40,875 nucleotides of DNA from Candidatus Bathyarchaeota archaeon RBG_13_38_9 (GCA_001775955.1 MEZD01000027.1:2144-43018); one strand, 5' to 3'. Counted from the first letter of the stretch, positions 28,684-37,309 are shown. Notes: a model not told the origin generated them from the letters alone. Program-made: numbers and translations.

Positions 28684-29514
28684 TTGCCCAAATGGAAAGG
28701 TTTGGGGTCCAGAGTCCAGCCTTCCATGAATGAAATTATTCCTGAAATTCGTTATAAATTAGGTAATCAGAAAGAGAAGTTAGAGGACGTAGCGGAGAGA
28801 CTATACCAACGTGATAAAGAAATATTGCAAAGATGTGTTGGTGCCCAACTGTGTGGCGACGATGATCGTTCTAAGATTTTTGCAAATGAATGTGCCGAAA
28901 TAAGAAGAATGTATACTACTGTAAAGGCCGTTCAAATTTCATTAGAAAAAGTAATAATAAGATTCGATTCAATATCTCTATTCGAAGATGCGTTTGTTCA
29001 AATAAAGCCAGTAATGGAAATAGTTAGGAGTATGAGAGGAGATGTTGAGGGATTAGCGCCTGAAGTAGCTAAAGAGCTAGATGGAATAAATTCAGTCCTT
29101 GAAGATATTCATTCTGGAACTGGGCAAGTTTCTCCGATTAATTTTGAATTAGATCTTGCAGGTGAAGAGGCTACACGGGTGCTGGAAGAATCGAAGTTAG
29201 TTGCAAGCCAAAAGGCAAGTGAGAGATTTCCTGAACTCCCAATACAATCAAAGGGATTGGAGCAGAAAGATTTAACAGAAATTCTCAAGGATTCTGAAGA
29301 TGTTTTACATGAGAATGGTGAGGAGAAATTTATACACTCGAAGTCTGAATCTATGGTTCTGGAAGAAGTATTATCCTATATCAAGTCAAAAGAAGGTCGA
29401 TTATCAGTGAAAGATTGTGCGAACTCTCTTTCAATCCATACGAATGATGTCCTTACAGCAATTGACAGTCTAAAAGAACAAGGAAAGCTTGTCATTGAGA
29501 GAGAGGCAGAATAG
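28684..29514 (+). CDS. cdvB: ESCRT-III-like CdvB with C-terminal winged helix, TTG start
   Basis: 276 aa; ESCRT-III core ...KEILQRCVGAQLCGDDDRSKIFANECAEIRRMYTTVKAVQISLEKV; MIM2-like RFPELP; C-terminal SMVLEEVLSYIKSKEGRLSVKDCANSLSIHTNDVLTAIDSLKEQGKLVIE. Confidence 0.9.
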   Translation: MPKWKGLGSRVQPSMNEIIPEIRYKLGNQKEKLEDVAERLYQRDKEILQRCVGAQLCGDDDRSKIFANECAEIRRMYTTVKAVQISLEKVIIRFDSISLFEDAFVQIKPVMEIVRSMRGDVEGLAPEVAKELDGINSVLEDIHSGTGQVSPINFELDLAGEEATRVLEESKLVASQKASERFPELPIQSKGLEQKDLTEILKDSEDVLHENGEEKFIHSKSESMVLEEVLSYIKSKEGRLSVKDCANSLSIHTNDVLTAIDSLKEQGKLVIEREAE

Positions 29515-29543
29515 TTTAATTTGTAAATTTTAGGTGAAGTACT

Positions 29544-30695
29544 TTGTCTGCAACAGAAGAATTAGAACAAATTGCCGTAAAATATGCAACCGAGGCTATC
29601 AGGCTTGATAAACAAGGATCCAGAGGACTTGCAATAGTAAAGTATCAAAAATCAATCGAGATTTTATTCAAGTTATGTTCTCTTTATCCAAATTCCTCTC
29701 AAAATCATGTGTATATGGAACATGTTGAATCATACAGAAAAAGAATCAAAGAGATCCAAAATAAAGTAAATCATCAAGAACCTGTAGAGAGTGCACCATC
29801 TGGTAGTGAAGCAAAATTTGAGCAACTTGTACTAACCGAAAAACCAGATGTCCGATGGGAAGATATTGCAAACTTGATTGAAGCAAAAAGAGCTATTGAA
29901 GAGTCCATAATATATCCGGTGAGGAGATCTGACCTCTTTCCTTTGGGATGGCATAGGGGTATACTCTTCTTTGGGCCGCCTGGATGTGGTAAGACGCTAT
30001 TAGCAGCTGCAATTGCGACAGAGATCAATGCTTCGTTCTTTTGTGTCGATGCACAATCAATAATGTCAAAATGGCTTGGGGAATCTGAAAAAAACGTAGC
30101 CCATCTGTTTGAAGAGGCGAGACAAGTAAGCTCACAAGGAAAGCCAGCGATAATATTTATCGACGAAATCGATTCGTTAGTTGGAATCCGATCTCAAGAA
30201 GTTGGTGGTGAAGTAAGAACTAGAAATCAGTTTCTAAAAGAAATGGATGGTGTAGTTGATAAGAAGAAAAATCCTCAAATATATGTAATTGGAGCGACAA
30301 ACAAGCCATGGGCTTTAGATGATCCATTTAGGAGAAGATTCCAAAAGAGGATATTCGTACCCTTACCGGAGGCAGATGCAAGGCTTGAAATGTTAAGGAT
30401 TTTTTCGAGAAAGCTTGGGAAATCTCTAGCCCTTTCTGAAGATGTGGACTTTGACTCCCTTGTAAAAATGACTCAAGGCCATTCTGGTAGCGATATTTTG
30501 AATAATTTCCAAGGCGCTCAAGCAATAGTGGTCAGAGAATTTTTTGAGAACGGAAATCCTAATGATGAACAGGCTAAACCTAGACCAATAACAATGAAAG
30601 ATTTCAACGACGTTCTTCGTGTTAGACGTCCCAGTGTAGATCAAAGCTTGATAGTTAATTATCTAAAATGGTCTGAACAATATCAGGCTGCATGA
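29544..30695 (+). CDS. cdvC: CdvC / Vps4-like AAA ATPase with N-terminal MIT domain, TTG start
   Basis: 383 aa; MIT-like helices (YATEAIRLDKQGSRGLAIVKYQKSIEIL), Walker A GPPGCGKTLLA, Walker B IIFIDEIDSL, DPFRRRFQKRI. Confidence 0.95.
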   Translation: MSATEELEQIAVKYATEAIRLDKQGSRGLAIVKYQKSIEILFKLCSLYPNSSQNHVYMEHVESYRKRIKEIQNKVNHQEPVESAPSGSEAKFEQLVLTEKPDVRWEDIANLIEAKRAIEESIIYPVRRSDLFPLGWHRGILFFGPPGCGKTLLAAAIATEINASFFCVDAQSIMSKWLGESEKNVAHLFEEARQVSSQGKPAIIFIDEIDSLVGIRSQEVGGEVRTRNQFLKEMDGVVDKKKNPQIYVIGATNKPWALDDPFRRRFQKRIFVPLPEADARLEMLRIFSRKLGKSLALSEDVDFDSLVKMTQGHSGSDILNNFQGAQAIVVREFFENGNPNDEQAKPRPITMKDFNDVLRVRRPSVDQSLIVNYLKWSEQYQAA

Positions 30696-30710
30696 GGAGA
30701 AAATGTTATA

Positions 30711-31217
30711 GTGAAAACAATCAATTCAAAAGACCTGAAAATCCTTTCGGAGTTAGTTCATAATTCAAAAGCAACATTAACAAACCTAGGCGATAAACTT
30801 GGATTACATCCAAATGTGGTCGCATATAGAATAAATAAACTTGAGAATCTTGGAATAATACGTGACTATACAGTAAATCTTGATCTTGAGAAACTTGGTC
30901 TATTTGAACAAGTCTACTTAGGAGCAAGTTTTCCCGCAAATTCTAAACGTGACACAGTAATAAGACAAATTTCTGATCTTCCACAAACAATTACAGTAGT
31001 AAGTTCTTTTGGATCGCCAGAAGTCATCTTTCATCTTATTGGTAAAAGTAAAGAAGATATTGACAAAGTCATAACAAAACTTAGAGAATACAATGTCAAG
31101 ATAGATTATGCAGCATCAGTTATCAAGACATATCAAAATGGAGGTATTGGCGGCTTTCTGAAGAATATGGCTGACGGAATAGAGACGGATGTTAGGGGTG
31201 AAACTCAGGATGGCTAG
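30711..31217 (+). CDS. Lrp/AsnC-like transcriptional regulator
   Basis: 168 aa; N-terminal HTH DLKILSELVHNSKATLTNLGDKLGLHPNVVAYRINKLENLGIIRDYTV and a C-terminal RAM-like domain. Confidence 0.85.
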   Translation: MKTINSKDLKILSELVHNSKATLTNLGDKLGLHPNVVAYRINKLENLGIIRDYTVNLDLEKLGLFEQVYLGASFPANSKRDTVIRQISDLPQTITVVSSFGSPEVIFHLIGKSKEDIDKVITKLREYNVKIDYAASVIKTYQNGGIGGFLKNMADGIETDVRGETQDG

Positions 31218-31701
31218 TTATACACTATTATTGAAATTATTTAGCAAACCAGAATATCGTTCATTTCTATCTGTAGTAATGATTTCTGTTCTTACGATAA
31301 TCATGTGGTTCGTAATAGCGAAAGAAATCGGACATTACGTAAGATCCATCATGATGGTGACGATATTTGTGGCAATCTCGGCGTTGGCACTTAACGAAAC
31401 TGTTGCTAGTTTCACTAATAGAAGACGAGACATCGCGATATTAATTGCTGTGGGAATATGGAAGCACCTAATTGGAGGAATACTGCTTTTAAAAACAATC
31501 GTGTATACGTCAATCGGCTGGACACTCGGAATGATTATAGCATATCTCCTGGGATGGCTAGGAGGTATCTCTAACAACATTGTACTCCAACAAATTGCAC
31601 TATTTGCAACAGTACTCGTCTTAGGGCCAACTATTGTGGCTGGAATCTCTTGTATATTTCATACATCTCGATTTAATGTTCCGGAGGTTCTCAGACAATG
31701 A
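31210..31701 (+). CDS. Minimal FtsX/MacB-type ABC permease, about 4 TM, no large extracellular loop; ORF is open from 31189
   Basis: About 163 aa; four hydrophobic segments; FtsX-like signature SFTNRRRDIAILIAVGIWKHLIGGILLLKTIVYTSIGWTLGMIIAYLLGW; stop overlaps the start of the ATPase gene (ATGA). Confidence 0.75.
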   Translation: MASYTLLLKLFSKPEYRSFLSVVMISVLTIIMWFVIAKEIGHYVRSIMMVTIFVAISALALNETVASFTNRRRDIAILIAVGIWKHLIGGILLLKTIVYTSIGWTLGMIIAYLLGWLGGISNNIVLQQIALFATVLVLGPTIVAGISCIFHTSRFNVPEVLRQ

Positions 31702-32393
31702 CTGATGATCGTAAAAGAACTGCTGTTTCTGTGAGAGACCTTCACAAAAATTTTGAAAGTGGTTATTCAGAGACACGTCTATTCAATGGATTAAGTTTCG
31801 ATATTAATGAAGGGGATTTCGTTGCCATTACAGGATCGTCTGGAACAGGAAAAACGACTTTGATGAATCTTATTGCTGGCTTGGATAAACCGACGAAGGG
31901 CACAATAAGAGTGCTGGGTAAAGAACTTTCTTTACTTAATGATCGAGAGTTAACTGCACTGAGAGCGGAATCAATTGGTATTCTCTTCCAAACTTTTGGA
32001 TTACTGACTGATTTGAACGTTAAAGAAAACATCAAGGTTACCCAGATGATCACTGGAAAGAATAATTCGGACAGAGAAAGATATTCAGATGAATTACTAG
32101 AATTCTTTGGTCTTAACAATAAAGCTGATTTCAATCCTTCCAGCCTGAGTGTTGGAGAAGCAAAAAAAGTTGGAATAGCAAGAGCCCTTTCGACTGGACC
32201 TCAGGTACTTCTTTTGGATGAGCCGACAGGTAACCTCGATCCCCAATCGGTTAATGTTCTTTTACCGATTCTTCGAGGATTAAGACACATCTATGGAAAA
32301 ACGATCATTATGACTACAAATACACCTCGTGCTGCTAAAATAGCCAATCGTGAGATCCACATTGAAAAACCAAAAATAATTCCAATTATGTGA
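31698..32393 (+). CDS. ABC transporter ATPase, LolD/FtsE/MacB type
   Basis: 231 aa; Walker A GSSGTGKTTL, LLTDLNVKENI, signature LSVGEAKKVGIARAL, Walker B VLLLDEPTGNLD. Confidence 0.93.
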   Translation: MTDDRKRTAVSVRDLHKNFESGYSETRLFNGLSFDINEGDFVAITGSSGTGKTTLMNLIAGLDKPTKGTIRVLGKELSLLNDRELTALRAESIGILFQTFGLLTDLNVKENIKVTQMITGKNNSDRERYSDELLEFFGLNNKADFNPSSLSVGEAKKVGIARALSTGPQVLLLDEPTGNLDPQSVNVLLPILRGLRHIYGKTIIMTTNTPRAAKIANREIHIEKPKIIPIM

Positions 32394-32394
32394 T

Positions 32395-33021
32395 GTGATA
32401 AAAATGTTCAGGTATAAACCATCTTGGAGTGAAAGGTTTAAGGAAGCAATACACCCAACTCCCATGAAGCGCAGACTCAATAATGCGATTCATAGGATAT
32501 CCGTTCAGATGCGGCGAATTGATTCTCAGACTAATCGTCTAGAATCTCGAGAAAAAAATCTATACACAAAATGTGTTGGAGCAATACAAGCAAAGGATAA
32601 CACGAAGGCATCAATGTATGCTGATGAATGTGCTGAACTTAGAAAAATGGTTCTTAACACATTAAAGAGCGAAATGGCTCTTGAACGAGTCAGCCTAAAA
32701 CTTACAAGAGTCAGAGATTTTGGGGAATTAGCGTATAATATGACTTCTGTAGGAGCCATAATGAAACAGATCAAAGATGGCATTCAGAATATAATGCCTG
32801 AAATATCTATGGAGCTTGCAAATGTCAACGAGACCTTACAATCTATTTGCCTCGAAGTCGGTGGAGTTACCGAACAAACAATAGATTATGATACCCCAAC
32901 AGAAGAATCAGAAAAAATTCTGAAAGAAGCTGCATTAGTAGCTGAACAGAAGATGCAAGAAAGATTCCCAGACATGCCTATAATTCCTTCTCCAGAACCA
33001 GATTCTTCTGTACAAGACTAG
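32395..33021 (+). CDS. cdvB: ESCRT-III-like CdvB paralogue, no winged helix; start GTG 32395 or ATG 32404
   Basis: 208 aa; closely resembles the product of 27123-27791 (ADECAELRKMVLNTLKSEMALERVSLKL; IMPEISMELANVNETLQ); MIM2-like RFPDMP. Confidence 0.9.
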   Translation: MIKMFRYKPSWSERFKEAIHPTPMKRRLNNAIHRISVQMRRIDSQTNRLESREKNLYTKCVGAIQAKDNTKASMYADECAELRKMVLNTLKSEMALERVSLKLTRVRDFGELAYNMTSVGAIMKQIKDGIQNIMPEISMELANVNETLQSICLEVGGVTEQTIDYDTPTEESEKILKEAALVAEQKMQERFPDMPIIPSPEPDSSVQD

Positions 33022-33633
33022 GTGAATAAAATGATGACTGAACTTTCTGAGCCAGAATTGAAAGGTTTTCTTGGTAAACAAATATCGGATACATACGGCC
33101 GGAGATTAGGAACTATCATAGGTGTGACGTTAAATGATTTTGGTGAGATGCAATCCTTAGAACTTGAGAAGGGAAACAATGAATTACAACGATTGTCATT
33201 CGATCAAATCTCGATGGATAGAGATAAAATAATAGCTGTTTCAAAATGGAAGATACAAATAGAATCACTACTAAAAGAGATGGATTCGGCACAACGAAGA
33301 TTGGTCGCATTAAGTGACCTTCTTAAGCGCAAAGAGATCCCGAGAAATCTCTATGATGAATTAACACAAAAACATGAAGAAGCAATAAAAAATCTTAAAT
33401 CAAAGAAAACCGCGACCATAGAAATAATTCAAAGTAGAGAAAAAGAATTGGATAGACAGATAGAAGATTTGACGAAAATATTAATTGAATTAAAAGCTGG
33501 AAAATGGTCAGATGAGTTCTCTACTAAAGTCTATGAAGTGGCTTCAAATTCGATAGAACCAAATCTCGAATATGTGGCCAAAGAAAAGAGGGACTTGGCA
33601 GATCATATTGCCGAATTAACTAAGTTGTTTTGA
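33022..33633 (+). CDS. cdvA: CdvA-like protein (PRC-barrel + coiled coil), short form
   Basis: 203 aa; LKGFLGKQISDTYGRRLGTIIGVTLNDFGEMQSLELEKGNNELQRLSFDQI plus coiled coil; lacks the C-terminal tail seen in the first CdvA. Confidence 0.82.
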   Translation: MNKMMTELSEPELKGFLGKQISDTYGRRLGTIIGVTLNDFGEMQSLELEKGNNELQRLSFDQISMDRDKIIAVSKWKIQIESLLKEMDSAQRRLVALSDLLKRKEIPRNLYDELTQKHEEAIKNLKSKKTATIEIIQSREKELDRQIEDLTKILIELKAGKWSDEFSTKVYEVASNSIEPNLEYVAKEKRDLADHIAELTKLF

Positions 33634-33656
33634 AGAAAGTTTTATCTCTAGGCTAA

Positions 33657-33978
33657 ATTTTCGATTTCCCTATATTCTCCATCGTATCCAGCTGAGATTT
33701 TTATCTGATTATTTCTGAGTTTGATGATTGAATTGGTCAATAAAAGATTAGTTGCTTTCTTTAACTGTTCCTTTAATGCAAAGACTAGTATCCGATTTTG
33801 ATTTGAGACATGTTTTTATTTCTTTCATCCAAAGCGGATGTGTAAAATGACCTGTTCCTATTACTGAAAGGCCTTTCATAATGGCGAATCGTTCAATTTC
33901 TTGGAGATTCATATTCTGGCTCGTTGAACGGCTAAACTTAGAATGAACATGCAGATCTGCAATGACTCTCAATTTCAA
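33657..33978 (-). pseudogene. Internally deleted PHP-domain phosphoesterase remnant
   Basis: N-terminus MKLRVIADLHVHSKFSRSTSQNMNLQEIERFAIMKGLSVIGTGHFTHPLWMKEIK; past the stop, another frame reads IIKLRNNQIKISAGYDGEYREIENLA, resembling the C-terminus of this family. Confidence 0.65.
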
Positions 33979-34160
33979 TCACTTCTAGATTGAGACATAA
34001 TTCGATTTACCCCAGATTGTCTATGCAACTCTAATTCCTTATTGAAATATGAGCAAAGCGAGAATTCTTATTTTAGAGTTCCCCAGATAGAATGCCAATA
34101 AGTTGGTATTAATCAATCGTTTGTTTAAGAATCAAAAAATAAGGATAATAGTGATTTGCA

Positions 34161-35609
34161 ATGAGCGTGAAAGATGTCGGTATCACAGTTTCAAAGGATA
34201 AGGATTTCTCTGAATGGTATACTCAAGTGATATTGAAAGCCGAGTTGGCGGATTATTCGGCAGCGAAAGGATTCATGGTTCTGAGGCCCAACGGCTATGA
34301 GATGTGGGAGAAAATTCGTGAATTCATTGATCCGAGGATAAAGAAAACAGGCCACAGAAATGCATACTTTCCATTATTAATTCCTGAAAGCTTAATAAAA
34401 AAAGAAGCGGAGCATTTTGCAGGTTTTACTCCAGAAGTTTTTTGGGTCACACATACCGGCAATAATGAAATTGGAGAGCGCTTAGCTACACGACCAACAT
34501 CAGAGACAATAGCATATCACTCTTATGCAAAATGGATCCAGAGCTGGAGAAACCTTCCTCTCTTGTTGAATTTCTGGAACTCAGTACTTAGAGCTGAAAT
34601 CACTGGGACAAAGCCATTCATTAGGACAAGTGAATTTCTTTGGCAGGAGGGTCATACAGTTCATGAGAACAAGGAAGATGCCGACAAGGAAGTTTTTATG
34701 ATTTTAAATCTTTACAGGGAATTGATAGAAGATATTTTAGCTATTCCTGTAATTTTGGGAAAGAAGACTGAACAAGAAAAATTTGTTGGAGCTCTCTATA
34801 CCACTACTTTGGAGGCTATTATGGGGGATGGTAAAGCGCTCCAAATGGGAACTTCACATAATCTTGGTCAGAATTTCTCAATCCCATTCGGTATTAAGTA
34901 TCTTGGACGTGATGAAAAGGAACATTTTGCTTGGCAGGCCTCTTGGGGAGTCTCTTGGAGATTAATAGGCGCGGTAGTTATGGTTCACGGAGATGACAAA
35001 GGATTAGTACTTCCACCAAAAATTGCGCCGATTCAAGTAGTTATAGTACCTATCTTCTTTAGTGACGATGATAAGAAGAACGTCAATAATATGGCGATCG
35101 AAGTACAAGAAAAACTTGAAAAAGCAAAAATTGCATGTTTCAATGATTCTAGGGAACAATTTACACCTGGATGGAAATTCAACGAATGGGAGCTTAAAGG
35201 CATACCATTGAGGATAGAGATAGGGCCTAGAGATTTTCGAGAAGGCAAAGTCATTCTTGTAAGAAGAGATACTAATGAAAAGTTATCAATTAAATATGAA
35301 GAATTAATCGACAACGTTAACAGCACACTTGAACAAATTCAAAAGAATCTTTTTGATAAAGCTAAAAAATTTCTAAATGAGCATACTGAAAAAATACAAA
35401 ATTATGATCAATTCAAAAATGTTCTTATAGAGAAAGGAGGGTTTCTTAAAGCATGTTGGTGTTCCAAACAAGAATGTGAGGATCAAATCAAAGATGAGAC
35501 AGGTGCGACCATTAGGGCAATACCGTTAGAGGAGGAACCGATCTGGTCAAACTGTGTATATTGTGGCAATAGATCAAATCAAGTAGCTTATTTCGCCAGG
35601 GCATATTGA
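34161..35609 (+). CDS. proS: Prolyl-tRNA synthetase, archaeal/eukaryotic type
   Basis: 482 aa; class II motifs (RPTSETIAY, FIRTSEFLWQEGHT), C-terminal zinc domain CWCSKQECEDQIK...CVYCGNRSNQVAYFARAY. Confidence 0.96.
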   Translation: MSVKDVGITVSKDKDFSEWYTQVILKAELADYSAAKGFMVLRPNGYEMWEKIREFIDPRIKKTGHRNAYFPLLIPESLIKKEAEHFAGFTPEVFWVTHTGNNEIGERLATRPTSETIAYHSYAKWIQSWRNLPLLLNFWNSVLRAEITGTKPFIRTSEFLWQEGHTVHENKEDADKEVFMILNLYRELIEDILAIPVILGKKTEQEKFVGALYTTTLEAIMGDGKALQMGTSHNLGQNFSIPFGIKYLGRDEKEHFAWQASWGVSWRLIGAVVMVHGDDKGLVLPPKIAPIQVVIVPIFFSDDDKKNVNNMAIEVQEKLEKAKIACFNDSREQFTPGWKFNEWELKGIPLRIEIGPRDFREGKVILVRRDTNEKLSIKYEELIDNVNSTLEQIQKNLFDKAKKFLNEHTEKIQNYDQFKNVLIEKGGFLKACWCSKQECEDQIKDETGATIRAIPLEEEPIWSNCVYCGNRSNQVAYFARAY

Positions 35610-35647
35610 AAAAATATTGACGAGTGTCTAAAAATAATTATGTTCGC

Positions 35648-36712
35648 CTAGCTTTCCTGTTTTGTGCCACATTGCTCACAGAAATCACTTATAGCCTCTA
35701 TAGTTGCACCGCAATTCATGCAATATTTTGTTGATTCCTTTTTATGTTGCGATTTTTTTCTAACAGCAATAACTAATATCGTAATAATTATCAAGGCAGT
35801 TATGATGATGAGTCCATAGTTATCTGTTAAAACGTTGAGTTGATTTTCTTCTATAGGTGGAGATGTAGTGTAAGGTGTCGAAGTTGTGGACTTTGATGGG
35901 TCAAGTGTTGGAGTAGAGGTTATAACAGGTTCTGAGGGCTCAGGCTTTGGAGTGGAGGTTATGGGGGGTTCTGGTTGAGATGTCTCAGTTTCTACTATCA
36001 GGCTAATTTCATCCCAAAAGGCGTCAGGCGTTTGGAGATGTGAAACAGTAGTTAGTTCAAAGCTTACCACGAGTTCTTTCAGGATTATGTTTTGAGGATT
36101 TCCATGTTTAGAGGAGAAATCATTACTTAAGTTTCGTTTAATGAAAGTCCATTGATGAATTCCGCTTTCTGGTTGTGGAGTCTGTGGGTCGGGCATTGGG
36201 GTAATATCTTTCATAGATTCAAGTAGAAAGAAAATTGTGTTGTCGGAAGTGTTGTATAGAAACTCGCCCACAGCGGGAGGTGCCCATGCGACATAATAAG
36301 ATAGATTGATTGAGCGACCATCTTCTAATTTCATATGAATTATGGTTCTAATATTCGTATGGTCGTTACGACCGGCAACTGCAGGTAGAACCCAGAAGCT
36401 AAGAATCATATCAAGATCTTTGATGTTGCTCTGGACTATTTGGGTGGCTCCACCACCTCTCTTTAGTGTATAGGTGCTTTGAGGAATTGGGTCTGCCCAA
36501 GTTCTTACGCTCTTAGATCCAGAGTGCTTTGTACCTGCTGTAATTGCTATGTTTCCATGTGTTTCATGATAAACATATGGTTCCCATTCATTCAAATTGG
36601 ATTCGAAATCCCCATTTACTATCAACTCTGTTTTTGAAGAAGCGGATACTAAATATGGTTCATAAACTGCTGTTAGTATTAGCAATATGAGAACAAATTT
36701 GAATAATTTCAT
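35648..36712 (-). CDS. Surface protein: signal peptide, NGDFE-type beta-sandwich, Pro/Thr stalk, TM, cytoplasmic zinc ribbon
   Basis: 354 aa; ELIVNGDFESNLNEWEPYV..., STPKPEPSEPVITSTPT stalk, hydrophobic helix, CMNCGATIEAISDFCEQCGTKQES. Confidence 0.75.
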   Translation of the reverse strand: MKLFKFVLILLILTAVYEPYLVSASSKTELIVNGDFESNLNEWEPYVYHETHGNIAITAGTKHSGSKSVRTWADPIPQSTYTLKRGGGATQIVQSNIKDLDMILSFWVLPAVAGRNDHTNIRTIIHMKLEDGRSINLSYYVAWAPPAVGEFLYNTSDNTIFFLLESMKDITPMPDPQTPQPESGIHQWTFIKRNLSNDFSSKHGNPQNIILKELVVSFELTTVSHLQTPDAFWDEISLIVETETSQPEPPITSTPKPEPSEPVITSTPTLDPSKSTTSTPYTTSPPIEENQLNVLTDNYGLIIITALIIITILVIAVRKKSQHKKESTKYCMNCGATIEAISDFCEQCGTKQES

Positions 36713-36791
36713 GTCTGCACTTCGATTTTTTATGTAATTTTGAAATTATTGTGTTGGTTAATAAAGGGAACGAAGCTAAATGTTTATACAA

Positions 36792-36809
36792 GAATCTTAC
36801 GCAAGATTC
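36792..36809. promoter_or_regulatory. Perfect inverted repeat GAATCTTacgcAAGATTC downstream of a TATA-like gtttataca
   Basis: 7-bp arms, 4-nt loop, upstream of the ATG at 36851. Confidence 0.4.
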
Positions 36810-36850
36810 ATATTCTCCAAACTCTCACTTATTTGACTATTCGAGGTAAA

Positions 36851-37180
36851 ATGATAATGTCTTACTATATGATTCCGAGGCCATCAATAATATCATCATA
36901 TATTCCTCCACCAGAACAATATATGGTTCCATATGTGGTTCAGCCACCTCCAGTACCTTATGTAGTACCTCAGCCCCCAGAAGTATATTATCAGCCACCG
37001 CCCCAACAAATGGTTATTCCTCAACCACCTCAAATAGCGTTTTATCAACCACCTCCCGTACAATATTTTATTCAACCTCCTCCACAGCCCGCAGCATATC
37101 TTCCTCCGCCACAAGAATACTATGTTCCAACACCGCCTTTGACTTACTTTACTCAATCTCCGCTTCTCCTAGTAGCCTAG
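36851..37180 (+). CDS. Pro/Tyr/Gln-rich low-complexity protein
   Basis: MIMSYYMIPRPSIISSYIPPPEQYMVPYVVQPPPVPYVVPQPPEVYYQPPPQQ...; almost no charged residues. ORF is open from 36740 but the promoter-like signal favours 36851. Confidence 0.55.
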   Translation: MIMSYYMIPRPSIISSYIPPPEQYMVPYVVQPPPVPYVVPQPPEVYYQPPPQQMVIPQPPQIAFYQPPPVQYFIQPPPQPAAYLPPPQEYYVPTPPLTYFTQSPLLLVA

Positions 37181-37309
37181 TATTAATCTAATCCCGATTT
37201 TTCTGCTATTTGATAGCGGAGCAGATGTTCGATGTGACTTGATTTTAGAGCCACGCTGTACACTAAACTCTCTGTTTCAAGAAATTGGTGTAGTAATATT
37301 TTTCATAGT

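Noticed and set aside
36896-37156. 86-aa Trp/Arg-rich minus-strand ORF
   Set aside because: Mirror of the Pro/Tyr-rich coding repeats on the plus strand; composition follows from CCACC-type repeats. Coding direction is not fully certain, but the plus strand has the promoter-like signals.
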